DNA of 64,000 bases, taken from NCBI RefSeq assembly GCF_000284335.1, contig NC_017096.1, positions 620,001 through 684,000 on the forward strand, in the 5' to 3' direction. This document shows positions 17,930 to 27,079 of this stretch, one piece after another (position 1 is the first letter of the stretch; each line of letters starts with the position of its first letter). The notes under the pieces were generated by a model. It searched no databases, was not told the DNA's origin, and was given only the letters and a program-made list of their open reading frames with translations. The DNA comes from Caldisericum exile AZM16c01 (GTDB taxonomy: Bacteria > Caldisericota > Caldisericia > Caldisericales > Caldisericaceae). The position numbers and the translations under genes were made by a program.

Positions 17930-18754
17930 CTAAAGATCGGAGTATAGTTTAATTTTGTAATCATAGTATTCTACTTCTATACTTTCAATTAATTCTTTCT
18001 CATTTAAGGGATCTTTGAATATATTCTTAGGGACGAAAATTTTTCTTCTGTGTTCAAAAGGTGCTAAATTTGTTAAAATAGTTAATTTATTAGATGAAAT
18101 TTTTGTTATTCTAAATAGTTTTTCAATTTGCGAGTCTATTATAGCAATTTTTTCAGGATCTAAAACATCATTCGTAAAATTTACTGTTATCTTAAGGTTA
18201 TCAAATAAGTAGGGACATGAATTTCCAATTTGTGCGATACAGTATGCATCTCTGTTAAAAGGCTTTTCTTCCGTAATGGTGCCGTTTTTGAAACCATAGT
18301 TTTCTAATCGAATGGAATCCTTCAAGTATTCTTCTATTTTTCCGTGTGCAAAACCCTCTTCTTTTTTATATTCTAAGAGCGAGAGGAATTGGGAGACAAA
18401 AAATAAAAGTGCAAGAAAATCTAATAAAAGAAAATTTAGAGAACTATATATTAAAGAATATACACAAGCACGCAAGATAAGTAATACTATTCCAACATAA
18501 AAAAATTCTATTTTTTTAGATAAATTCATATGGAGTAAATTCCTAATATAATGAGCGAGAACGAAAATTATAATATAACTCACACCTGTTTGACGATCTA
18601 TCTCGAAAATCTTGAAAAAATATAAATTAAAACCTTTTAAAAAATTGAAATTAAAGGTTGTTTTTAGTTTTAATGTCATAAATTTGAAAGTACCAATCAC
18701 AGAAACTAGAAAGGCAACCAGTAAAATAAATGACAATGAGCTCAATCCCCACAA
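17930..18754 (-). CDS. Hypothetical membrane protein
   Basis: A 274-aa protein with an N-terminal membrane half: about four hydrophobic segments within residues 1-125, including SLSFILLVAFLVSVIG and YIIIFVLAHYI. A soluble C-terminal half follows (about 130-274), with ILTNLAPFEHRRKIFVPKNI. The start is most likely TTG at 18754, 3 nt after the stop of the upstream gene (18758-19195), so the two are probably translationally coupled. I do not recognise the family. GC content and lack of homology to core functions suggest accessory DNA. Confidence 0.6.
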   Translation of the reverse strand: MWGLSSLSFILLVAFLVSVIGTFKFMTLKLKTTFNFNFLKGFNLYFFKIFEIDRQTGVSYIIIFVLAHYIRNLLHMNLSKKIEFFYVGIVLLILRACVYSLIYSSLNFLLLDFLALLFFVSQFLSLLEYKKEEGFAHGKIEEYLKDSIRLENYGFKNGTITEEKPFNRDAYCIAQIGNSCPYLFDNLKITVNFTNDVLDPEKIAIIDSQIEKLFRITKISSNKLTILTNLAPFEHRRKIFVPKNIFKDPLNEKELIESIEVEYYDYKIKLYSDL

Positions 18755-18757
18755 AAT

Positions 18758-19195
18758 TTAAAAATCTTTAATTGGAACATTAATCCCATACTTTTTATAA
18801 GTTTCAATTTTTGAAGAAAATTTTAATTCAGGTATATCTGAAAATGCATTGATTGAATGTTTTGCTTCAAATTCGTTAAGCTTGCTTTCCCAAAAATTTT
18901 TCATTGCACGACTTGTCCTTCTTGTATTATCCATGTCAGTTGAAACTAAGTAGGCAATTCCTGATGAGACAACAAGTAAGAGGCCAAGAAAAAACAAATA
19001 AGGATTTGCTTCTTTAAGTTGTTTAGTAAACTCTATCAATGTCGTTGCAAAAATATATATCGCACCGCCTAAAATTAACCACAAAAAATTCATTCTGTTA
19101 TTTCCTTGTTCAATTGCATGCTCTCTATTTCTAACCAATGTTTCATACTCCAATTTTTCCTTTTCTGTTAGAGTGTTTCTTTTCCAAAAGAACAT
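18758..19195 (-). CDS. Hypothetical protein with two membrane segments
   Basis: A 145-aa protein with a perfect AAGGAGG ribosome site 8-9 nt before ATG 19195. A charged N-terminus (about 1-35) precedes two transmembrane segments (about 36-56 and 68-88). A cytoplasmic or external tail follows, ending in a repeat-poor helical region (SKLNEFEAKHSINAFSDIPE). First gene of a two-gene unit with the 274-aa membrane protein. The pairing of two small membrane proteins of unknown family is consistent with a membrane complex, but nothing identifies its job. Confidence 0.65.
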   Translation of the reverse strand: MFFWKRNTLTEKEKLEYETLVRNREHAIEQGNNRMNFLWLILGGAIYIFATTLIEFTKQLKEANPYLFFLGLLLVVSSGIAYLVSTDMDNTRRTSRAMKNFWESKLNEFEAKHSINAFSDIPELKFSSKIETYKKYGINVPIKDF

Positions 19196-19326
19196 TGCGT
19201 AAAGGACCTCCTTTCTTTTAATTTTTTGATTGATATTTTACAATTTTCAAATATTTTTAAAATTTTTAGATAAGGCGACTTTTCCTCAATTTAAAATTTC
19301 TTGCTATACTATTTTTAGGTAAACAT

Positions 19327-19971
19327 ATGGGTGAATATTTTGAATTTTTAACAAGTAGCGAGCTTGTTTTTCTTACGGGAAGAAGGGCCAAGAACCTTTC
19401 AGAACTTCTTGAAGGTATTAAGGCATCAAGTGATGCAACAATTTTCTATCATACTCATAGATTCCTTATCCAACACCAATATATTTCTCCAGAACCTCCA
19501 AATGATTTTGCTTACTGGGTTTCAAATATTCTACTTGATAGACTTGTTTCCGAAAAACTTGCGGCGATTGACCTTATAGAGTGTAAGTCTATTCGTGAAA
19601 TAAAAGAGAAAATCATTAGAGTAATAGAAGAAAACATGAGTAGAAACAATTCGAGGACATGCCCTCCAGGAATGGAATTTCACTTTATGTATTCACACAT
19701 ATTTATCACAAATTCAGGCAAGAAAGCATCAAACCTTAAAGAGTTTGTTGAAATTCTCCGAGTTATACCCATTCGATCAGTTTACTTTCATATGTTCCAG
19801 TCTCGCCTTATGCTTGGAAAAGGAGAAAACGATTTTTCAATATGGCTGAGAGAAAGTTTAGGGCAAAAAGAACTTGCAGACGAGATTTCGAGAATTGACC
19901 CTTACACCTACACACTTGAAGGATTGCGAAATAAATTGATAAGATTGGTTTCGGAGTATGTATATGGCTAA
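19327..19971 (+). CDS. DUF5752 family protein, linked to trehalose synthase
   Basis: A 214-aa protein with two similar halves. The first holds FYHTHRFLIQHQYISPEPPNDFAYWVS; the second holds VYFHMFQSRLMLGKGENDFSIWL. This internal duplication, with a conserved His and an (N)DF..W motif, is characteristic of the DUF5752 family as I recall it. Such proteins are encoded next to glycosyltransferases of the TreT type in several thermophiles. Its stop overlaps the treT start, implying a functional link, possibly as a regulator or subunit of trehalose synthesis. Promoter-like TATACT lies about 20 nt upstream; the ribosome site is weak (AGG). Confidence 0.7.
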   Translation: MGEYFEFLTSSELVFLTGRRAKNLSELLEGIKASSDATIFYHTHRFLIQHQYISPEPPNDFAYWVSNILLDRLVSEKLAAIDLIECKSIREIKEKIIRVIEENMSRNNSRTCPPGMEFHFMYSHIFITNSGKKASNLKEFVEILRVIPIRSVYFHMFQSRLMLGKGENDFSIWLRESLGQKELADEISRIDPYTYTLEGLRNKLIRLVSEYVYG

Positions 19972-21184
19972 AATAGACGATTATAGAAGCGTAGTTTCTA
20001 ATGAGGTTGTGGATGAACTATACTCTATCTCGAAACATCTTCAAGGGAAGGTGATTCAAAATATCAATTCAACAGCAGTTGGTGGCGGTGTTGCGGAGAT
20101 CCTGACAAGAATGGTTCCACTTTTAAAAGAGCTTGGCATAAATGCGTTGTGGGATGTAATTAAAGGAAATGACAGGTTTTTCACGATAACGAAGAAAATG
20201 CATAATGCCCTACACGGAGTAGATATAGAAATAACCAAAGAAGAGTTTGAATATTTTCTTGAAGTTGACAGGGAAAATTTTTCAATTTTGGATGGTAATG
20301 CTCACATCATATTTGTCCATGATCCACAGCCTGTTGCTCTTGTTGAGAAAAGGAAAGAGTTTAAAAGCAAGTGGCTTTGGCGATGTCATATAGACTTTTC
20401 AAATCCAAAGGAAAATGTGTGGCAATTTTTGAAAAATTATATTGAAAATTATGATTTAGCGGTGTTTTCAGCGCCTGCCTTTGCAAGAAGCCTATCAATT
20501 CCGCAAGTTTTAATTTCACCTTCGATTGATCCTCTAAGCGATAAGAATAGGGAATTAACAGGAAACGAAATTAATGAGGTTTTTGAACGATTTAAAATTG
20601 ACCGAAGTAGGCCAATAATAACTCAAATCTCACGGTTTGATTATTTGAAGGATCCTGTTGGTGTAATAGAAGCATATAAACTTGTAAAGAAACATGTTGA
20701 TTGCCAATTGATTCTTGCAGGAGGTGGAGCAAATGACGACCCAGAGGGGGAGAAGGTTCTAAATGAGGTAATGGATAGGGCATCTTCTGATCCCGACATA
20801 CATGTGCTTCTTCTTCCACCAGGATCGGATATTGAAATAAATGCACTTCAAAGAGGATCAACGGTAGTTCTACAAAAATCGTTAAGGGAAGGTTTTGGCC
20901 TTACAGTTGCAGAGGCGCTTTGGAAAGCAAAACCTGTTATTGCCTCTGCTGTTGGTGGGATTCCCCTCCAAATAACGCATAAGTATTCAGGAATTCTAAC
21001 TTTAACTGTCGAAGGCACCGCTTATTGGATAAAACAACTTATCCAGGCACCAGAATTTGCCTATAATCTTGGAAGAAATGGCAGAGAACACATAAGAAAT
21101 AACTTCCTTATCACAAGGCATTTAAGAGATTACATGCTCACCTTCCTTTCGCTTATAACCAAAGGTGAAGTAGTCAGATTGTAG
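19964..21184 (+). CDS. treT: Trehalose glycosyltransferring synthase (TreT-like, GT4)
   Basis: TreT makes trehalose reversibly from NDP-glucose and glucose. The N-terminal Rossmann half contains INSTAVGGGVAEILTRMVPL and HDPQPVALVE. The C-terminal nucleotide-sugar-binding half contains ITQISRFDYLKDPVGVIEAY, LAGGGANDDPEGE and the GT4 E-x7-E motif REGFGLTVAEALW, followed by PVIASAVGGIPLQI. Length (406 aa) fits TreT. I prefer ATG 19964 over 19958 because GGAG lies 7 nt before it. It overlaps the DUF5752 gene. A second trehalose route (OtsAB fusion) is encoded 1.3 kb away on the other strand. Confidence 0.85.
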   Translation: MAKIDDYRSVVSNEVVDELYSISKHLQGKVIQNINSTAVGGGVAEILTRMVPLLKELGINALWDVIKGNDRFFTITKKMHNALHGVDIEITKEEFEYFLEVDRENFSILDGNAHIIFVHDPQPVALVEKRKEFKSKWLWRCHIDFSNPKENVWQFLKNYIENYDLAVFSAPAFARSLSIPQVLISPSIDPLSDKNRELTGNEINEVFERFKIDRSRPIITQISRFDYLKDPVGVIEAYKLVKKHVDCQLILAGGGANDDPEGEKVLNEVMDRASSDPDIHVLLLPPGSDIEINALQRGSTVVLQKSLREGFGLTVAEALWKAKPVIASAVGGIPLQITHKYSGILTLTVEGTAYWIKQLIQAPEFAYNLGRNGREHIRNNFLITRHLRDYMLTFLSLITKGEVVRL

Positions 21185-21543
21185 AATTTTCTTTTGACTT
21201 ATTTCACCCCAATATATAAACACATCGTAATGTCTGTCTATTATAACGCGCCTTACGACAAAAAATCTCGACAATAAGGAATCTCGACAACAAGGAAAGT
21301 GCAATACTACTTCTAAGATCTCTTGAATAAGCACTTTCAAACATATCAAAGGATAACAATCACCTCATAAAAGATGGAATTTTAGGGGTTTAGTTTCTCA
21401 ATACGTGGATCAAAAGCAAAACTAAGGATGTAGCAGATTTAAATGGACATCCTTATTCATATGAGATTGAACTCTATTTCGATTGTTAAAATACCTCTCT
21501 TAAAAATGTTTTTAGCCCTGCTGAATTTAGCAGGGCTCTTTAA
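21185..21543. other. Intergenic region with hairpin and 16-bp tandem duplication
   Basis: No gene is supported. At 21264-21295 a 16-bp unit (AATCTCGACAATAAGG) is tandemly repeated with one mismatch. At 21514-21537 a 9-bp stem AGCCCTGCT/AGCAGGGCT with a 6-nt loop lies between the convergent treT and caspase-like genes. Its tail CTTTAATT gives a weak plus-strand terminator. A short frame near 21410-21489 (KDVADLNGHPYSYEIELYF) may be a gene fragment of unknown origin. Confidence 0.45.
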
Positions 21544-22428
21544 TTACGGAAGTAGATCGTTTGTGAATTGGTCTGAAATTGTTGGCTTTTGATAAATGCA
21601 ATTCGAAGCCGTGTAATCAAATGCTTCTTCAACAGTAACACTGCCATCGGCTTTATTGGTATCCGCCAATCCGTTGAGCATCCCTTGAACTACAAAATAA
21701 TATGTGAATTGTCCATGTCCGAGGTCTGAAAATTCGTAACTTACGCCTGATTCAGAACAAGCCATATTGATTATCCTGCCTCCACTTGCAAGATCGGTCA
21801 TTCCGCCTGAAAGGCATGAGTCAAATGCAAAAATGATTCTATTAGTTTTAAAACCGTTGAATAAGTCTTTTAATTCCCCATCCCATAGGTAGTCAAAATT
21901 ACCATTATCTCCCCAAATAACAATGGATTCATCAATATTCTCTTTATCGCCGTCGTTTGCCTTGCCTTTTGCTCCGTGCCCGCTAAAGAAGAAGAACACC
22001 TCATCATTGTTTTGGACGGTGTATCTTAGTGAAGTTATTGCATTTGTAATGTTTGTTCTATTTGCATCACTATCAGTTATTAAATAGATGTTCGTTGTTT
22101 CATAGCCATATTTTGTGGTGAGTGCTTCTTTCATGCTAAGCGCATCTGCAACACAAAAGTTGAGGTCATTCGATGTCCCAGGGTAATCATTTATGCCAAT
22201 GACTATTGCGTATTTATTACCTGCACAAGGTTCACCAATTATACCTGTTGCAACGGCTGTTGCAGGTTTTCCTGAAGTAGGCTTTCCTTTAACTTCTAAC
22301 TTCTTTACGATCTCAATGTCAGTTGCTGAAAATTCTTGCTTTCCTCCGTTTGAGCTTATTGCAAGTGTTGGGAATGTTGTAATAAAAATAAACAAAATTA
22401 ACAAAAAATAGGCTAACAATTTTTTCAT
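21544..22428 (-). CDS. Secreted caspase-like (C14/metacaspase) protease
   Basis: A 294-aa protein with a Sec signal peptide (1 to about 23). The caspase-fold p20-like domain begins at NKYAIVIGINDYPG. The catalytic His lies in FFFFSGHGAKG and the catalytic Cys in IIFAFDSCLSGGM, the classic metacaspase/C14 dyad; an acidic insertion lies between them. ATG 22428 is chosen because GGGGGTGA precedes it; an in-frame GTG 9 nt upstream overlaps that site. Prokaryotic caspase homologues act in proteolysis and stress or defence responses, but this one is predicted extracytoplasmic and has no recognised partner next door. Substrate unknown. Confidence 0.85.
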   Translation of the reverse strand: MKKLLAYFLLILFIFITTFPTLAISSNGGKQEFSATDIEIVKKLEVKGKPTSGKPATAVATGIIGEPCAGNKYAIVIGINDYPGTSNDLNFCVADALSMKEALTTKYGYETTNIYLITDSDANRTNITNAITSLRYTVQNNDEVFFFFSGHGAKGKANDGDKENIDESIVIWGDNGNFDYLWDGELKDLFNGFKTNRIIFAFDSCLSGGMTDLASGGRIINMACSESGVSYEFSDLGHGQFTYYFVVQGMLNGLADTNKADGSVTVEEAFDYTASNCIYQKPTISDQFTNDLLP

Positions 22429-22521
22429 TTTTATCACCCCCTCATTTTATTTTACCACTTTTTTTAAAAAAAACATTTACAAGATGAAAGATTAAATAAA
22501 AAATTGAGAAGCCCTTAAATC

Positions 22522-24777
22522 CTATATTTTGAAAAGACTTTTTATGTAATCGATAAAGGAGAGTTTGTGCTCTTTTGGTTTTTCTTCAAGCGATTTTGAA
22601 AGTAATTTGAGGATTTTTAATAATTCCTCAGGTGAGTTTACAAAATATTTTGCTTTGGTATATACCGCACTTCCCACTTTTAATGTAAAATATCCATATT
22701 TGTTGCCAACCTTGAATGCTTCTTCGTCAACATAATCATCGCCTGCAATAATTGCAAAGTCGTAGCCCTCTTTTGCAATGCGTGAAACAAAGATACCTTT
22801 GTTTAACTCTTGTGCTTTTATTTCTATGCCTTTGTTTATCTTTGTTACATAAGCGTTTGTCTGAGCGGTAAGTTGGATGAGTATGTCAAGCATTTCTCTC
22901 AATGCAAGTTCTGCTGTATCTGTTGGAGATGCTCTTACATGAAAAACTATCGAAAATTCTTTTTCTTCAATTGACGAGTTGGGAATTCTATCTTTATATA
23001 GAGTTAAGATTTTTAAAACATCTTTTTTGAAAGATGCGTCAACCCATTCAAAGGTCTTCTCCCAATCTTTATCCTTTTCTTTTATGAATGCGCCGCGCTC
23101 TGCGATGAGAGTGAAATTTCCCTTAGGAAAGAATTTATCAAGGTCTGTTTTTGTTCTTCCGCTTGAAATTGCAACGAATATACCCTTACGAGAAGCTCCG
23201 TCTAAAAGGTCTAAAACTTCTTTTGATGGCAATGTTTTTGATCTGTCAACATCGAAACCTACAAGAGTTCCATCGTAATCGAGAATTATTGCTTTTCTTT
23301 TTGCATGTAAAAACTGATTTTTTAGTTCCTCTATATTTTTCTCATCAAGGTAGATGGGCTTTTTTGTGGGGGTACATTGCGATAGTTCTTCGAGAAAACT
23401 TGTCGTCCATTTTTTTATATCGTTTTTCTTAAGATATTCAACCATAATCTTATTTCTCTCGAAAAGTTCATCTTTACTTAAAGAGAGTGCTTCTTTCAAA
23501 GTATCAGCAATGCCTTCAATATCGTTTGGGTTTATGATAAATGCTCTTCTCAGGTCTTCAGCTGCACCAGTTAATTCGCTTAGGATAAGTGCTCCTTTTG
23601 GATTTGCTGCAATGTATTCTTTTGAAACCAGATTCATACCATCTGCAAGAGAAGTTACAAGAAGGGCATCTCCAAGTATATAAAGCGGGACAAGTTCTTC
23701 AAAAGGAAGGTTTTTAAATAAGTACTGAATTGGTGACCAATCGATAGTGCTAAACCTTCCATTTATTTTTCCTATTAGCGAATCAATATATTCCTTAGTC
23801 TCATTGTATTTTTCAACACCAATCCGTGACGGTACTACAACTACGATAAATAAAACATTTTTATGAAACTCGGGATATTTTTCGAGGAATCGTTCAACTG
23901 CAAAGAGCCTGTTTACTATGCCTTTTGAATAATCAAGTCTGTCTATAGAAAGGACAACTTTTGAGTTGTGTGATAGATTTTTAAGTTCTGCAACTCTTTT
24001 CTTTATTTCAGGCAGTTCTTCTGCCTTGTTGTATTTATCAAAGTCGATACTTATCGGGAAAACGTCAGTTCGAATCCGTCTTCCGTCTATGTAGATATTT
24101 TTTATATCATGCTCTATGGAGAAAATGCTTCTAACTGTTTTTATGAAATTTTGCTGATATTGATACGTGTGAAAGCCTATAAGGTCTGCATTTAATACGC
24201 CTTCAAGAATTGTTTCTCTCATATTTTTGGGCATGAGTTTAAATATTTCATAAGGAGGAAAAGGGATATGTAAGAAAAAACCCACTAATACATTTGGTTT
24301 TTCCTTTTTAATGAATGATGGGAGAAGCATCAAATGGTAATCGTGTATCCAAAGTAAATCATCGTCGTCAAGAATTTTTAGGGCTGTTTCTGCAAATTTT
24401 TTGTTAACTTCAATGTATCTTTCAAATTCATCCCGTTTAAATTTTGCGAAGCTCGGGAATGAGTGGAAAATGGGCCATAGGGTGCTATTACAGAATCCAA
24501 GGTAAAATTTTTCCATTTCTTCTTTTGAAAGAAAAACGGGTATAGCGTTGAGGGTTTTTAAAAGATATTCGTAGACACGCTCTTGGTTAACTTCTTCGAT
24601 TGTTTCTCCAGGCCAACCAATCCAAAAATAATCTTTACTTTCTGTAATCTCAAGGATTGTGCCGATTGAAGCAGAAAGACCTTGAACAAGCCCACCTGGG
24701 CTTTGCTTGAAAATTAAAGAATCACCCTCTTTTACTGCGTAAACTGGCAACCTGTTTGATGCAATTATAAGTTTCAT
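22522..24777 (-). CDS. Bifunctional trehalose-6-phosphate synthase/phosphatase
   Basis: A 751-aa OtsA-OtsB fusion making trehalose from UDP-glucose and glucose 6-phosphate. Residues 1 to about 470 are the GT20 synthase, opening with IIASNRLPVYAV, then PGGLVQGLSA, IHDYHLMLLPSFI, VLSIDRLDYSKGIVNRLFAV and LADGMNLVSKEYIAANP. Residues about 500-730 are a HAD-type phosphatase with the nucleophile motif ILDYDGTLVGF and IAGDDYVDEEAF. No Shine-Dalgarno is seen before the ATG; instead TAAAAT ends 5 nt upstream, so a leaderless transcript is likely. Together with TreT it gives the cell two independent trehalose routes. Confidence 0.93.
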   Translation of the reverse strand: MKLIIASNRLPVYAVKEGDSLIFKQSPGGLVQGLSASIGTILEITESKDYFWIGWPGETIEEVNQERVYEYLLKTLNAIPVFLSKEEMEKFYLGFCNSTLWPIFHSFPSFAKFKRDEFERYIEVNKKFAETALKILDDDDLLWIHDYHLMLLPSFIKKEKPNVLVGFFLHIPFPPYEIFKLMPKNMRETILEGVLNADLIGFHTYQYQQNFIKTVRSIFSIEHDIKNIYIDGRRIRTDVFPISIDFDKYNKAEELPEIKKRVAELKNLSHNSKVVLSIDRLDYSKGIVNRLFAVERFLEKYPEFHKNVLFIVVVVPSRIGVEKYNETKEYIDSLIGKINGRFSTIDWSPIQYLFKNLPFEELVPLYILGDALLVTSLADGMNLVSKEYIAANPKGALILSELTGAAEDLRRAFIINPNDIEGIADTLKEALSLSKDELFERNKIMVEYLKKNDIKKWTTSFLEELSQCTPTKKPIYLDEKNIEELKNQFLHAKRKAIILDYDGTLVGFDVDRSKTLPSKEVLDLLDGASRKGIFVAISSGRTKTDLDKFFPKGNFTLIAERGAFIKEKDKDWEKTFEWVDASFKKDVLKILTLYKDRIPNSSIEEKEFSIVFHVRASPTDTAELALREMLDILIQLTAQTNAYVTKINKGIEIKAQELNKGIFVSRIAKEGYDFAIIAGDDYVDEEAFKVGNKYGYFTLKVGSAVYTKAKYFVNSPEELLKILKLLSKSLEEKPKEHKLSFIDYIKSLFKI

Positions 24778-25165
24778 ATTTTATTTTACACTATTTCAAG
24801 AAATATCGAAAAATATTATAGATTTTAACTTTTCTAAGTAAAATTTTAGGTCTTTGTAAAAAGTGGACCTCTAACAAACCAAGTATTTATGCAGAAGTTA
24901 TCTAAGGAATGAAAGCAAAAGAATCAAGGAAGTATCGTTAAGGCCGCACTATTGCTTGATTAATACCGTGCATTTTAATCGATTTAGAGCGTTAAAAAAA
25001 ACTAAAATGGGTTAAACTACTTAGAACAAAAATTCGCTTATCTACGCTTAAATATGATTTTATTTTTAAAGAAGGCATATTAAAACTAAGTGCTTTAGAC
25101 TTATTTTAAATTTTTAAATTTTTAATTTGGTAAGTTTATGCTAAAATATCCTGTAAGGAGGTAGG
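24778..25165. other. Divergent intergenic region between otsAB and pckG
   Basis: On the minus strand TAAAAT (24783-24788) lies 5 nt before the otsAB start, with no ribosome site. On the plus strand an extended -10 (TGCTAAAAT, 25139-25147) and AAGGAGG (about 25155-25161) precede pckG. The middle (24860-25080) shows short stop-riddled stretches such as NTVHFNRFRALKKTKMG that could be transposase debris, but this is too weak to call. Confidence 0.5.
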
Positions 25166-27040
25166 ATGGAAAACATTTTAAAGGAAAAATTAGACGAAGT
25201 AAGCCTTAAAAAGTTAGAAGCAATTGAAAATCCAACGGTTCTTGAATTTATTTCAAAGTATGTTTCTTTATGTAATCCGAAAAGCATTTTTGTTTCAGAT
25301 GGAAGTCCTGAGGACATTAACTTTATTAGGAAAAAGGCACTTGAAGATGGGGAAGAGATGCCTTTAAAAATTAAAGGGCACACGGTTCATTTTGATTCCT
25401 ATTACGATCAGGGAAGAGACAAAAGGAACACAAAGATTTTGTTAGATGAAGGAGAGTATCTTGACCCAGTTATTGAAACTGGGGATAGAAAACTTCTTAC
25501 AGAAGAAGTGCACAAGATTTTGAGAAACATTATGTTTGGTAGGACAATGTATGTTCTCTTTTATGTACTTGGACCTGAAAACTCGCCCTTTACTATCCCT
25601 GCCATACAACTTACTGACTCACCATATGTTGCACACTCCGAGAATATCCTCTATAGACAAGGCTATAATGAATTTCTAAGGAAGGGAAGAAGTTTAACGC
25701 GATTTTTTAAATTTGTCCACTCTGAAGGCGAACTTGATGAGAGGAAGACTTCAAAAAATCTTGACAAAAGGAGAGTCTACATTGACCTAAAAGACGAAAT
25801 TGTCTATTCATGTAATACGCAGTATGGTGGCAATACAATTGGCCTTAAAAAATTGGCAATGCGTCTTGCAATAAAAAGAGCATCACTTGAAGGATGGCTT
25901 ACAGAACATATGCTCCTTATGGGAGTAAATGGTCCAAACGGAAGGGTTTCTTACTTTGCAGGTGCATTTCCCTCTATGTGTGGTAAAACTTCTACTGCGA
26001 TGCTTAAAGGGGAGCGTATTGTTGGTGATGATATTTCCTACATAAGAGAAATTAACGGTGTTGCAAAGGCAGTTAATGTCGAAAAAGGAATGTTCGGCAT
26101 AATTCAGGGTATAAATTCGAAGGATGATCCAATCCAATGGAAAGCGCTTCACACACCAAATGAAATAATTTTCTCGAATGTTTTAGTTTATGATGAAGGA
26201 TCTGTTTATTGGGTAGCGCACGATGGCTCTATTCCTGAAAGAGGAATAAACCACTCTGGAGAATGGTTTAGGGGAAAGAAAGATGAGAAAGGAAATGAAA
26301 TTCCACCATCGCACCCGAATGCAAGATTTACCCTTCATCTTGAAATCCTTGAGAATGTCGATGAAAACTTACACAATCCCAATGGCGTTGAAGTTTCGGG
26401 GATTATCTACGGTGGAAGAGATTCCGACACATGGAATCCTGTTTGCGAAGCGTTTGATTGGGAACATGGAATTGTGCTTAAAGGTGCTTCGATTGAATCG
26501 GAAACAACCGCTGCAACCTTAGGGAAAGTTGGTGTAAGGGAATTTAATCCTATGTCAAACCTTGATTTTCTTTCAATCCCGATTGGAAAGTACATTGAAA
26601 TTAACCTTGAATTCGGAAAAAAGCTTAAAAAGGTGCCTAAGATTTTCGGGGTTAATTACTTCTTGAAAGATGAAAACGGGCGATTCCTCAACGATAAGAA
26701 TGATAAAAAGGTGTGGTTAAAGTGGATGGAAAAAAGAGTTCACGGTGAAGTTCGTGTGCTTAAAACACCTGTTGGCTTTATGCCGCTTTATGAGGACTTA
26801 AAAGTGCTTTTTAAACAATATCTTGGTAAGGATTATACCGAAGATGAGTATGTAAAACAATTTACCTTGAGAGTAAATGAAAACCTATCGAAGATTGAAA
26901 GACTTAGAAAAATTTATTCTGACTTAAAATTTGTGCCTGCCCGTGTTTTTGAACTCTATGACGAGGAAGAAAAAAGGCTAAAAGAAGCACAATCAAAATT
27001 CGGAAACTACATAGAACCTTACAAATTTGAGGTGGTATAG
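25166..27040 (+). CDS. pckG: Phosphoenolpyruvate carboxykinase (GTP)
   Basis: Converts oxaloacetate and GTP to PEP and CO2, the entry to gluconeogenesis, or runs in reverse for anaplerosis in anaerobes. The 624-aa length and the P-loop region FAGAFPSMCGKTSTAML (with the hallmark reactive Cys) identify the GTP-type family. Other conserved pieces are FGRTMYVLFYVLGP, NTIGLKKLAMRLAI and VGDDISYIRE. AAGGAGG lies before the ATG. It is transcribed alone and followed by a hairpin. YvcK, encoded at 1.7 kb, is required for gluconeogenic growth in other bacteria, but no regulatory link is visible here. Confidence 0.95.
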   Translation: MENILKEKLDEVSLKKLEAIENPTVLEFISKYVSLCNPKSIFVSDGSPEDINFIRKKALEDGEEMPLKIKGHTVHFDSYYDQGRDKRNTKILLDEGEYLDPVIETGDRKLLTEEVHKILRNIMFGRTMYVLFYVLGPENSPFTIPAIQLTDSPYVAHSENILYRQGYNEFLRKGRSLTRFFKFVHSEGELDERKTSKNLDKRRVYIDLKDEIVYSCNTQYGGNTIGLKKLAMRLAIKRASLEGWLTEHMLLMGVNGPNGRVSYFAGAFPSMCGKTSTAMLKGERIVGDDISYIREINGVAKAVNVEKGMFGIIQGINSKDDPIQWKALHTPNEIIFSNVLVYDEGSVYWVAHDGSIPERGINHSGEWFRGKKDEKGNEIPPSHPNARFTLHLEILENVDENLHNPNGVEVSGIIYGGRDSDTWNPVCEAFDWEHGIVLKGASIESETTAATLGKVGVREFNPMSNLDFLSIPIGKYIEINLEFGKKLKKVPKIFGVNYFLKDENGRFLNDKNDKKVWLKWMEKRVHGEVRVLKTPVGFMPLYEDLKVLFKQYLGKDYTEDEYVKQFTLRVNENLSKIERLRKIYSDLKFVPARVFELYDEEEKRLKEAQSKFGNYIEPYKFEVV

Positions 27041-27045
27041 TTTAA

Positions 27046-27065
27046 TAGGGGGCAAAAGCCCCCTA
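27046..27065 (+). terminator. Hairpin after pckG
   Basis: TAGGGGGC/GCCCCCTA stem with an AAAA loop, 6 nt after the pckG stop, followed by AATTT. The T-tract is short. It also lies just beyond the end of the converging MEMO-CapA gene and may serve both. Confidence 0.7.
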
Positions 27066-27079
27066 AATTTGACAAGGAT

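Noticed and set aside
24860-25080. Transposase remnant between otsAB and pckG
   Set aside because: A few suggestive residues occur, but every frame is full of stops and no terminal repeats are visible.
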